Below, piece by piece: positions 1-6,349 of a DNA stretch of 6,349 nt. Position numbers and translations under genes: made by a program. Source of the stretch: CAZVEE01 sp964625525 (GTDB taxonomy: Bacteria > Pseudomonadota > Alphaproteobacteria > JAJFIK01); contig CAZVEE010000136.1 of the NCBI GenBank assembly GCA_964625525.1, positions 1-6,349 of the forward strand, read 5' to 3'. Positions within the stretch are counted from its first letter, which is position 1. Every line of letters begins with the position of its first letter. Under the pieces are notes generated by a model, which had not been told where the DNA came from, did no database searches, and saw only the letters and a program-made list of their open reading frames with translations.

Positions 1-234
1 CCGCAGCCCGCACCGCAGCCAGAACCGCTGGATGTGCCGAGTGCTCCGGATGCGTCGGCGGCCTCTGACGCGTCCGAGGCGATGATCCCGTTTAACGCTC
101 CGGCATCGCAGGACATGACGGTCGGCGTGGGCGAGGCGGCCGAAGAGGTCGCGGCCGAGGTCGAGAGCGGTGCCGCTGACGTGGAAGAGGCGGTGACAGA
201 GACCGGTGATGAGGACGATAGCGACGAGGAGTGA
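1..234 (+). CDS. 3' end of an unidentified protein with a Pro/Ala-rich, then acidic C-terminal tail (5' end outside window)
   Basis: The frame is open from the first base and ends in TGA at 232-234, giving 77 C-terminal residues; the start lies to the left of the window. A GTG at 34 is in frame, but nothing suggests it is a real start because the frame continues upstream without a stop. The visible part begins with a Pro/Gln/Glu stretch (PQPAPQPEP), continues Ala/Ser/Asp-rich, and ends in GDEDDSDEE. Of 77 residues 22 are Asp or Glu, and there is no Lys, Arg, His, Cys, Trp or Tyr. This composition fits a disordered tail and says nothing about the upstream domain, so I cannot name the protein. 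A strong terminator follows 23 bp after the stop, which supports a real plus-strand transcription unit ending here. Reality of the coding frame is likely; function is unknown. Confidence 0.72.
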   Translation, partial: PQPAPQPEPLDVPSAPDASAASDASEAMIPFNAPASQDMTVGVGEAAEEVAAEVESGAADVEEAVTETGDEDDSDEE

Positions 235-257
235 GGCGCCTCGGCCTCTCCAAGGAT

Positions 258-285
258 AAAGGGCGCCGTTTGGCGCCCTTTTTTT
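258..285 (+). terminator. Rho-independent terminator after the left-hand partial gene
   Basis: A perfect hairpin is formed by AAAGGGCGCC (258-267), a four-base loop GTTT (268-271) and GGCGCCCTTT (272-281). The T run covers 279-285 (seven T), so the last stem pairs overlap it. It lies 23 bp after the stop of the acidic-tail gene and in the correct orientation for it. Read on the minus strand the same stem follows the trmFO stop by about 37 bp, but there the stem is followed only by TTTATCC, so termination of trmFO would be weaker. Confidence 0.9.
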
Positions 286-321
286 GGCGTTCCTTTCGTG
301 GCTCGGTGTCGTGTCGGCCGT

Positions 322-1719
322 CTACTCGGCCGCCTGTCGGGTGAGGCCAGTCCAGGCTTCCAGGTCACCCAACGCCCGGGCAGAGAGGGCGCGTTTGCGT
401 GCAACGCCCTTTTCCTTGCCGCGCAGGCGCTTGCCGTCGGCGGGCTTGGGCACGCTGATCTCTGGGAAAAGGCCGAAATTCACATTCATGGGCTGGAAGG
501 TCTTCGCGTCCGCGCCGCCCGTGATGTGCGCGAGCAAGGCGCCCAGCGCCGTCGTTGCGGGTGGGGCTTCCGGCGACCCACCCCGGCGTTCGGCCGCCGC
601 GAATGTGCCCGCCAGGAGCCCAATGGCCGCGCTTTCCACATAGCCTTCAACGCCGGTAATCTGCCCCGCAAAGCGCAGCCGTGGCATAGCCTTGAGCCGC
701 AAGGACCCGTCGAGCAGCTTGGGGCTGTTGAGGAACGTGTTGCGATGGAGGCCCCCAAGGCGCGCGAATTCGGCCCGCTCCAGCCCCGGAATCATCCGGA
801 ACACGCGTGTTTGTTCGCCGTGGCGCAGTTTCGTCTGGAAGCCGACCATATTGTAAAGCGTGCCCAGCGCATTGTCCTGACGCAGCTGCACCACCGCGTG
901 CGGCTTTTCATCGGGCTTGTGCGGATTGGTCAGGCCCACCGGTTTCATGGGCCCATGGCGCAGCGTTTCGCGGCCGCGCTCGGCCATCACTTCGATGGGC
1001 AGGCAGCCTTCGAAATAGGGCGTGTTGGCTTCCCAGTCCTTGAAGGCGATCTTCTCACCTTCAATCAAGGCGGTGATGAAGGCGTTGTACTGCGCCTCGT
1101 CCATGGGAAAGTTGATGTAGTCGGCGCCGTCGCCGCCCGGGCCCGCCTTGTCGTAGCGGGACTGGAACCAGGCCACATCGAAATCGATGCTGTCCTTATG
1201 GATGATGGGCGCGATCGCGTCGAAAAAGGCGAGTTCCGCCTCGCCGGTCAGCCCCTGCACGGCCTCTGCCAGTGCCGGGGAGGTGAGCGGGCCGGTGGCG
1301 ATGATGACGCTGTCCCAGTCCTGCGGCGGCAGGCCGGCCACTTCTTCCCGTGCGATCGTAATCAGTGGATGGGCTTCCAGCGCCGCGGTGACGGCAGCGG
1401 AGAAGCCATGCCGGTCCACCGCCAAAGCGCCGCCCGCGGGCACTTGATGCGCATCACCGGCTTCCATGATCACCGAGCCGCAGCGGCGCAGCTCGGCGTG
1501 CAACAGGCCCACGGCGTTGGTTTCCGCGTCATCGGAGCGGAAGGAATTGGAACAGACCAATTCCGCCAGCCCGTCGGTTTGATGCGCGTCGGTGCCGCGG
1601 ACGGGGCGCATTTCATGGACGATCACCGGCACGCCGGCGCGCGCCACGGCCCAGGCCGCCTCGCTGCCCGCAAGGCCGCCGCCAATAATGTGAATCGGTG
1701 CAAAACGGGTGTCTGACAT
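322..1719 (-). CDS. trmFO: Methylenetetrahydrofolate--tRNA-(uracil-5-)-methyltransferase, FAD-dependent
   Basis: This cytoplasmic flavoenzyme makes 5-methyluridine at position 54 of the tRNA T-loop, using 5,10-methylene-tetrahydrofolate as carbon donor and reduced FAD as reductant. The 465-residue product has the family's usual length. Visible features are the N-terminal dinucleotide-binding motif GGGLAGSE (residues 13-20); the ELVCSNSF segment with Cys56 and the following NAVGLL and VPAGGALAVDR blocks; FEGCLPIEVMAERG with Cys239, matching the second conserved family cysteine; AGQITGVEGYVESAAIGLLAG (351-371), the C-terminal FAD-binding part; and MNVNFGLFPE (411-420). No conserved block is missing. 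I chose the ATG at 1717-1719 because the Rossmann motif then starts about 12 residues in, as is usual. An in-frame GTG at 1765-1767 would add 16 unconserved residues, and neither start has a convincing Shine-Dalgarno. It is transcribed divergently from the membrane-protein pair and convergently with the acidic-tail gene, apparently as a single gene. Confidence 0.97.
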   Translation of the reverse strand: MSDTRFAPIHIIGGGLAGSEAAWAVARAGVPVIVHEMRPVRGTDAHQTDGLAELVCSNSFRSDDAETNAVGLLHAELRRCGSVIMEAGDAHQVPAGGALAVDRHGFSAAVTAALEAHPLITIAREEVAGLPPQDWDSVIIATGPLTSPALAEAVQGLTGEAELAFFDAIAPIIHKDSIDFDVAWFQSRYDKAGPGGDGADYINFPMDEAQYNAFITALIEGEKIAFKDWEANTPYFEGCLPIEVMAERGRETLRHGPMKPVGLTNPHKPDEKPHAVVQLRQDNALGTLYNMVGFQTKLRHGEQTRVFRMIPGLERAEFARLGGLHRNTFLNSPKLLDGSLRLKAMPRLRFAGQITGVEGYVESAAIGLLAGTFAAAERRGGSPEAPPATTALGALLAHITGGADAKTFQPMNVNFGLFPEISVPKPADGKRLRGKEKGVARKRALSARALGDLEAWTGLTRQAAE

Positions 1720-1862
1720 GGGGGCACCGTAGTGATCCGGCGGCCTTAGGGCAACGGCGAGTGGCACAAATGGAGGGGGCGCGCGCCATTAGCGCATCGG
1801 CGCTGGCCGGGCGTCCTCGGTTCGGGTAAATTCGGTGCACGTTGGCACAGGTGGGGCGACAC
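1720..1862. promoter_or_regulatory. Divergent intergenic region, presumed promoters for trmFO and the membrane-protein pair
   Basis: These 143 bp separate two divergent start codons, so promoters for both directions are expected here by layout. On the plus strand TAAATT at 1827-1832 could serve as a -10 element at a reasonable distance from the start at 1863, but the matching -35 position (about 1804-1809, TGGCCG) is poor. I found no good -35/-10 pair on the minus strand. TGGCACA occurs twice (1762-1768 and 1843-1849), which may be chance. No RNA gene, riboswitch or strong hairpin is evident. Confidence 0.35.
1849..1854 (+). promoter_or_regulatory. Ribosome binding site that sets the start of the first membrane protein
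   Basis: AGGTGG, one mismatch from AGGAGG, lies 8 nt before the ATG at 1863. It decides between that ATG and an in-frame TTG at 1842 which would add seven residues, lies upstream of this site and has no Shine-Dalgarno of its own. Confidence 0.65.
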
Positions 1863-2846
1863 ATGACCGCGACCTATTCGACATTTCAGATTGTGGGCCG
1901 GGCCCTCGGATTCACGTTTCTCGGCTTTTTCCGGAATATCGTCGTGGCGTTGCCGGTGGTCGTGCTCGGTGCCGCGCTGGGCTTTTACATGTCCGGGACC
2001 ATCCTGGAGGGGATGCAGGGGCCGATCGCCAATGAGCCAGTGGTGCTGGCGGGGACCATGCTCGGCTATGTGGGCCTGCTGACACTGCTTTCGGTCTTTT
2101 GGCTGATGGCGCTCTATCGCGCTTACTTCCGCATGAATGACTGGGCCCCTTATGTGCCGGGGATTTCACCGCCGCTCGGCATGTCATTCATCGAGCCGTT
2201 CCGCCTGCTGCTGGCGATGATCCTGCAATATGTGGTCACCATTCTGGCGGGCCTTGTGGTCATGATCGGCATGGGCATTGTGGTCGGTATTCTCTTCGGG
2301 GTGGGGCAGCTGTCCTTTGATGGGGAAAGCCCGCTCGCGGCCTTGAATGGGGAAGGCACGGACGAGACCTTCGGGCTGATCACGGGGGTGACCATGGGAA
2401 TCGCCTATCTCATGGCCGTGATCTTTCTCATCTGGTTCTCTGTACGGATTTCGACCTTCCTGGCGCAAACCGCGCGCACGAGTTCCATCGACTTGTCGGC
2501 CGCGTGGCACAGCACTCATGGCAGTGTGTTGAAGTTGTTCTTCGCCTTCCTGATTGGCGGCATCGGCTTGTCGATCCTGATCAGCATTGTGTTCGGGATC
2601 CTGGGCTTTTTCGCCGACGGCATCATGCCGGCAGGAGCCCCTAACGATGTGAGCACGCCGGCCGCCATGGAAGGCTATATCGTGTATTTCGCAGTGTTCT
2701 TTGTTCTCTACATCCAGGTTCTGCTGTCCTTCCAGGTGGGCCTGACCGGTGCGGCCTATGAAGCGGTCACCGGCGACATGGCCGATGGTGACGCGCAACC
2801 ACCGGCCGCCGCAGCGGCCCCGGCCGAACCTGCCGCCGCCGCCTGA
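1863..2846 (+). CDS. Six-helix inner-membrane protein of unknown function, first of a tandem paralogous pair
   Basis: The 327-residue product is very hydrophobic. I see six probable membrane segments at about residues 22-43, 60-86, 112-147 (long, perhaps a re-entrant or double span), 168-193, 222-250 and 271-296. There is no cleavable signal peptide. A polar stretch between the fourth and fifth segments carries R-I-x8-R-T-x3-D-L-x2-A-W-x2-T (195-218), and the last segment is followed by L-T-x3-Y-E-A-V-T (294-303). The next gene has both motifs with the same internal spacing. The N-terminus has VGRALGFTF (11-19), also shared. The last 17 residues are Ala/Pro-rich (311-327), probably a disordered tail absent from its neighbour. 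The Arg...AW..T arrangement recalls multi-helix families such as the membrane domain found with glycerophosphodiester phosphodiesterases, but I cannot assign it and no catalytic residues are evident. It ends 38 bp before the paralogue on the same strand, so co-transcription is likely. Confidence 0.88.
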   Translation: MTATYSTFQIVGRALGFTFLGFFRNIVVALPVVVLGAALGFYMSGTILEGMQGPIANEPVVLAGTMLGYVGLLTLLSVFWLMALYRAYFRMNDWAPYVPGISPPLGMSFIEPFRLLLAMILQYVVTILAGLVVMIGMGIVVGILFGVGQLSFDGESPLAALNGEGTDETFGLITGVTMGIAYLMAVIFLIWFSVRISTFLAQTARTSSIDLSAAWHSTHGSVLKLFFAFLIGGIGLSILISIVFGILGFFADGIMPAGAPNDVSTPAAMEGYIVYFAVFFVLYIQVLLSFQVGLTGAAYEAVTGDMADGDAQPPAAAAAPAEPAAAA

Positions 2847-2875
2847 TCAGGCCGTGGCGGCGCCAACCCGCAGAT

Positions 2876-2880
2876 GAGGA
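2876..2880 (+). promoter_or_regulatory. Ribosome binding site of the second membrane protein
   Basis: GAGGA lies 4 nt before the ATG at 2885, a short but workable spacing. It gives the second gene its own initiation site within the presumed operon and supports the chosen start. Confidence 0.6.
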
Positions 2881-2884
2881 CCTC

Positions 2885-3805
2885 ATGACCGGGTCATTGA
2901 CGATCGGTAGCGTGATCGGCCGCTCTTTCGGCTTTGCCTTCGAGCATGTCGGACGGCTGTTTTCCATCAGTCTTCCCATGATCGTCGTGTTGATGATCAT
3001 TGCGACCTTGCGCGTGCTCAACACACCCATGGTGTCTCAAGAAGAGCTGTTTGAGCCGCAGAATCAGGAGCTTTTGATCTCCTACCTGACGGTCGTCTAT
3101 GGCTGGGGCTTTGTGGCAATGGTGCCGACGGTCATTCTCTGGACCGGCTTGTTCCGCGCCTGGTGGATGCCTGAGCGCACCGCGCCGATTCTGTGGGAAG
3201 GCCCGACCCAGTTCAAACTGCTGGGCGCGTATCTGGCGACGACGCTGCTTTGGTCCCTGGCCTTTGGGGCGGGGGCGCTGATCCTCGGGACGGTGGCGGG
3301 ACTATTGGGCGCGCTGGCGGGGCAGGTGCTGGCAGGGCTTGTTGCGGTGGCGGGCGGTGTGGCGCTCTTTGCCTTCGCGTTGTGGTCCTTTGGACGGATC
3401 TGGATGGTCGCGCCCCATGTGGTGCGGACGGAACAGATGGATCTGGCCGGGGCCTGGGCCATGACGCGGGACCACGCTTGGCTGCTTGTGGGCATCTTTG
3501 TTGTGGGCATGCTCGCGGCGATTTTGGCGGGCATGACCTTGAGCATTGTGGTGGTGTCTGTGCTGCAAGGCCTGGGGCTTGACGGCTTGGTGAATGCCGC
3601 TTTGGTGGGGATGGGACAGTTCCCGCTGGAGAGCGGCACGGCGATCTCGCTGCCGCAGGCGATTATCGGCGCCTTCCTGGCAACGCTGTATCAGTTTGTC
3701 ATCGCGGCCTTGTTCGCCTGCCTCACGGCCGGAACCTATGATGCGTTGACGGACGAGTTGAGCCGTGCTGGCGGCGCGGATCCGGCCAACGCCCCTCGTG
3801 TTTGA
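2885..3805 (+). CDS. Six-helix inner-membrane protein of unknown function, second of a tandem paralogous pair
   Basis: The product has 306 residues with probable membrane segments at about 26-45, 66-92, 112-138, 147-168, 197-226 and 256-283, the same number and order as its upstream neighbour. Shared marks are IGRSFGFAF at 11-19 (VGRALGFTF at the same residues in the neighbour), FRAWW after the second segment (YRAYF in the neighbour), R-I-x8-R-T-x3-D-L-x2-A-W-x2-T at 171-194, and L-T-x3-Y-D-A-L-T at 280-289. Outside these the two sequences have diverged strongly, so the duplication is old or the copies are specialised. It lacks the Ala/Pro tail and ends shortly after the last helix. No signal peptide, metal site or enzyme motif is visible. 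A joint role, for example as a heteromeric membrane complex, is inference from adjacency and homology only. It converges on uvrA with 22 bp between stop codons. Confidence 0.88.
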   Translation: MTGSLTIGSVIGRSFGFAFEHVGRLFSISLPMIVVLMIIATLRVLNTPMVSQEELFEPQNQELLISYLTVVYGWGFVAMVPTVILWTGLFRAWWMPERTAPILWEGPTQFKLLGAYLATTLLWSLAFGAGALILGTVAGLLGALAGQVLAGLVAVAGGVALFAFALWSFGRIWMVAPHVVRTEQMDLAGAWAMTRDHAWLLVGIFVVGMLAAILAGMTLSIVVVSVLQGLGLDGLVNAALVGMGQFPLESGTAISLPQAIIGAFLATLYQFVIAALFACLTAGTYDALTDELSRAGGADPANAPRV

Positions 3806-3827
3806 GAGGCCTTAACGCCTGATCCGC

Positions 3828-6349
3828 TCAAGCGGCTTTGCCACGAGCCCGCTTTGACGTGGTTTTGCTGGGCGCAGACTTGGCGGCGGCCTTTTTCTTG
3901 GCCGCTGGCTTCTTCGCGGTTGCCGATTTGCTGGGTGCCGATTTTCTGGGGTCAGGTGCGGACCGCGCCAAGATCTCTTTCAGGTAGTGCCCGGTGTAAG
4001 ACCCTTCGGTCTGCGCCACGTCTTCGGGGCGGCCCTGCGCCACCACCTGGCCGCCGCCGTCGCCGCCTTCCGGCCCCAGATCCACGATCCAGTCGGCAGT
4101 CTTGATGACCTCCAGATTGTGCTCGATCACGACCACGGTGTTGCCGGCATCGACCAGTTCGTGCAGCACTTCCAGGAGCCGGCGCACATCTTCAAAATGC
4201 AGCCCGGTCGTCGGCTCATCGAGAATGTACAGCGTGCGTCCTGTTGCCCGGCGCGACAGTTCCTTGGCAAGTTTCACCCGCTGCGCCTCGCCCCCCGACA
4301 GAGTGGTCGCCTGCTGACCCACCCGGATATAGCCAAGCCCCACCCGTTTGAGGGTGTCGAGTTTTTCGCGCACTGCCGGCACGGCTTTGAAGACCTCAGC
4401 CCCTTCCTCGACCGTCATATCCAGTACATCGGCGATGGACTTGTCCTTGAAGCGCACATCCAGAGTTTCGCGGTTGTAGCGCTTCCCCTTACAGACATCG
4501 CATTGCACATAAATATCCGGCAGGAAGTGCATTTCGATCTTGATGACGCCGTCGCCCTGGCACGCCTCGCAGCGCCCGCCTTTCACATTGAACGAGAAAC
4601 GCCCAGGTTTGTAGCCGCGCGCCTGGGCCTCCGGCAGGCCGGCGAACCAGTCGCGAATGGGCGTGAAGGCGCCGGTATAGGTCGCCGGATTGGAACGCGG
4701 TGTGCGCCCGATCGGGGACTGGTCGATATCAATGACCTTGTCCAAATGCTCAAGCCCTTCGATGGCGTCATGGGCACCGGGATGGTCCCGCGCGCCGTTG
4801 AGCCGACGGGCCGCCGCCTTGTAGAGCGTCTCAATGGTCAGGGTGGATTTGCCGCCGCCCGAAACGCCGGTGATGCAGGCCATGACACCCAGCGGAATAT
4901 CCACCGTAATGTCGCGCAGATTGTTCTCCCGCGCGCCTTTGATCCGGAGCTGTCGTTTGGCGGAGACTGGCCGGCGTTCGGCGGGCACCGGGATCATCCG
5001 TGTACCCGTGAGGTACTGACCAGTGAGCGAGTCTGCACTGGCCATCACCTCAGCGGGCGTGCCTTCGGCAATCACCGTGCCGCCGTGCTCGCCCGCGCCC
5101 GGGCCCATATCCACCACATGATCGGCGGTGCGGATCGCGTCCTCGTCATGCTCGACCACCACGACCGTATTGCCGAGATCGCGCAACCGTTTCAGCGTTT
5201 CCAGCAGGCGGTCATTGTCGCGCTGATGCAGGCCAATGGAGGGCTCGTCGAGCACATAAAGCACCCCCGTGAGGCCCGACCCGATTTGCGAGGCGAGCCG
5301 GATGCGCTGGCTTTCGCCCCCCGATAAGGTGCCCGACCCGCGCGACAGCGTGAGATACTCCAGCCCCACATTGTTGAGAAAGTGCAGGCGTTCGTTGATT
5401 TCCTTCAGGATCCGCCCGGCGATTTCCTTTTGCTTGCGGCTGAGTGTTTTCGGCAGAGCCGCAAACCAGGCGCCGGCCTCCTTGATGGACAGCTCAGCGA
5501 CCTGGCCGATATGCCGGTCGGCCACGCGCACGGCGAGCGCCTCCGGCTTCAGCCGGTAGCCATCACACTCTGTGCACGGTTTTTTGCCCTGAAAGCGTTC
5601 GATTTCCTCGCGCACCCAGGTGCTTTCCGTCTCACGCCAGCGCCGCTCCATATTCGGAATGACGCCCTCAAAGGTCTTCTTGGTATCGTAGCGGCGCAAG
5701 CCATCATCATAGGTGAAGGCGATCTTGTCCTCGCCGGAGCCGAACAGGATCACTTGGCGCAAGGTGTTAGGCAGGTCCCGCCAAGGCGTTGTCATCTTGC
5801 CGTTATAATGACGGCAGAGCGCATCCAGCGTTTGGGTATAGAAGGGGGAGGTGGATTTCGACCATGGCGCGATGGCGCCGGCGCGCAAGGACAGGCTTTG
5901 GTCTGGTACCACATTGGCGGGATCGAAATAGACTTCCGACCCCAGACCGTCACAGGCCGGACAAGCGCCAAACGGATTGTTGAACGAGAACAGCCGCGGC
6001 TCGATTTCCGGGATCGTGAAGCCCGAGACGGGGCAGGCGAACTTAGCCGAGAAGATCACGCGTTCAGGATCGCCGTCTGCCGTTTTACGATCGGCGAATT
6101 CGGCGATGGCGATGCCATCCGCCAGCCCCAAAGCCGTTTCGAAGGAATCCGCCAGCCGTTGCTCCAGCCCCTCGCGCACCGCGACCCGGTCCACGACCAC
6201 ATCAATATCGTGCTTCACCTTTTTGTTCAGAGCAGGGACGGATTCCAGTTCGTAGAACGCGCCATCGACTTTCACCCGCTGAAAGCCGCGCTTCAGCAGG
6301 TCGGCGAATTCCTTGCGATATTCACCCTTCCGGCCTCGGACCATGGGGG
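3828..6349 (-). CDS. uvrA: UvrABC excinuclease subunit A, ATPase and damage sensor (N-terminus outside window)
   Basis: UvrA dimers with UvrB find bulky DNA lesions in nucleotide excision repair. The frame runs off the right edge. The first complete codons encode PMVRGRKGEY, which aligns near residue 150 of E. coli UvrA, so roughly 150 residues including the first Walker A are missing; the ATG at 6342-6344 is internal. Counting that Met as 1: the zinc-site region CPVSG (104-108) and CPAC (128-131); PCTEC (257-260); the first ABC signature LSGGESQR (340-347), Walker B VLDEPSIG (364-371) and EHDED (398-402); the second Walker A GVSGGGKST (493-501); the C-terminal zinc site CEAC (592-595) and CDVC (615-618); the second signature LSGGEAQR (682-689), Walker B ILDEPTTG (707-714) and EHN (741-743). 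Two oddities are Ser107 where E. coli has a zinc-site Cys, and a basic Lys/Ala-rich extension from about 795 to 838. Regulatory sequence lies outside the window. Confidence 0.98.
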   Translation of the reverse strand, partial: PMVRGRKGEYRKEFADLLKRGFQRVKVDGAFYELESVPALNKKVKHDIDVVVDRVAVREGLEQRLADSFETALGLADGIAIAEFADRKTADGDPERVIFSAKFACPVSGFTIPEIEPRLFSFNNPFGACPACDGLGSEVYFDPANVVPDQSLSLRAGAIAPWSKSTSPFYTQTLDALCRHYNGKMTTPWRDLPNTLRQVILFGSGEDKIAFTYDDGLRRYDTKKTFEGVIPNMERRWRETESTWVREEIERFQGKKPCTECDGYRLKPEALAVRVADRHIGQVAELSIKEAGAWFAALPKTLSRKQKEIAGRILKEINERLHFLNNVGLEYLTLSRGSGTLSGGESQRIRLASQIGSGLTGVLYVLDEPSIGLHQRDNDRLLETLKRLRDLGNTVVVVEHDEDAIRTADHVVDMGPGAGEHGGTVIAEGTPAEVMASADSLTGQYLTGTRMIPVPAERRPVSAKRQLRIKGARENNLRDITVDIPLGVMACITGVSGGGKSTLTIETLYKAAARRLNGARDHPGAHDAIEGLEHLDKVIDIDQSPIGRTPRSNPATYTGAFTPIRDWFAGLPEAQARGYKPGRFSFNVKGGRCEACQGDGVIKIEMHFLPDIYVQCDVCKGKRYNRETLDVRFKDKSIADVLDMTVEEGAEVFKAVPAVREKLDTLKRVGLGYIRVGQQATTLSGGEAQRVKLAKELSRRATGRTLYILDEPTTGLHFEDVRRLLEVLHELVDAGNTVVVIEHNLEVIKTADWIVDLGPEGGDGGGQVVAQGRPEDVAQTEGSYTGHYLKEILARSAPDPRKSAPSKSATAKKPAAKKKAAAKSAPSKTTSKRARGKAA

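Noticed and set aside
298..1716. A 472-codon open frame on the plus strand lying across nearly all of trmFO
   Set aside because: It is antisense to a gene with every TrmFO motif in place. Its translation has no recognisable domain and is rich in Arg, Gly, His and Ala, as expected from a reverse frame of GC-rich coding DNA.
1843..1857. TGGCACAGGTGGGGC as a possible sigma-54 -24/-12 promoter
   Set aside because: The TGGCAC half fits but the -12 element should resemble TTGC, and here it reads GGGC. The sequence also overlaps the ribosome binding site, too close to the start codon.
2184..2798. A 204-codon minus-strand frame opposite the first membrane protein
   Set aside because: The translation is rich in His, Gln, Arg and Asp with no domain, while the plus-strand frame gives a coherent six-helix protein with a paralogue and a ribosome binding site.
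2874..2888. A four-codon frame ATG AGG ACC TCA TGA whose stop overlaps the ATG of the second membrane gene
   Set aside because: It arises from the ribosome binding site sequence itself, has no upstream site of its own, and is too short to call a leader peptide without expression data.
3824..3835. CCGCT-CA-AGCGG inverted repeat at the end of uvrA as a possible plus-strand terminator
   Set aside because: The loop would be only two bases, the stem is short, and it is followed by CTTTG rather than a T run. It also lies over the uvrA stop and last codons.
3987..5327. A 446-codon open frame on the plus strand within uvrA
   Set aside because: It is antisense to a fully conserved part of uvrA, has no recognisable motifs, and has the composition of a GC-driven shadow frame.
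5100..6100. The N-terminal and C-terminal halves of UvrA look like repeats of each other (LSGGE, LDEP and EHD/EHN occur twice)
   Set aside because: This is the normal double ABC-ATPase arrangement of all UvrA proteins, not a recent duplication.

Overview
The window looks like ordinary chromosomal DNA from a GC-rich alphaproteobacterium. The supports are high GC with GC-rich third codon positions, a folate-dependent TrmFO (the tRNA m5U54 enzyme of Firmicutes, many Alphaproteobacteria and others, replaced by TrmA in enteric bacteria), and UvrA sequence details (CPVSG in a zinc site, a GVSGGGKST P-loop) that I associate with alphaproteobacterial UvrA. A stalked or marine member of Caulobacterales/Maricaulales is a guess from general character, not a proven assignment.

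Layout from left to right. (1) Positions 1-234 hold the 3' end of a plus-strand gene whose product ends in a Pro/Ala-rich, then strongly acidic, tail. It is followed by a clear intrinsic terminator at 258-285. (2) trmFO is on the minus strand (322-1719), converging on that gene. (3) A 143-bp divergent intergenic region (1720-1862) separates trmFO from (4) two plus-strand genes, 1863-2846 and 2885-3805. Both encode six-helix inner-membrane proteins of unknown function. They share motifs with identical spacing and are a tandem paralogous pair, probably one operon. (5) uvrA is on the minus strand from 3828 to the right edge. It lacks about the first 150 residues, which lie outside the window, and it ends in a Lys/Ala-rich basic tail. 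It converges on the membrane pair with only 22 bp between stop codons.

Functionally, trmFO (tRNA modification) and uvrA (nucleotide excision repair) are housekeeping genes with no evident link to each other or to the membrane pair. I see no mobile element, CRISPR array, tRNA, rRNA, phage gene or defence system. The least explained content is the tandem membrane-protein pair. I do not see evidence for a new multi-gene system here.
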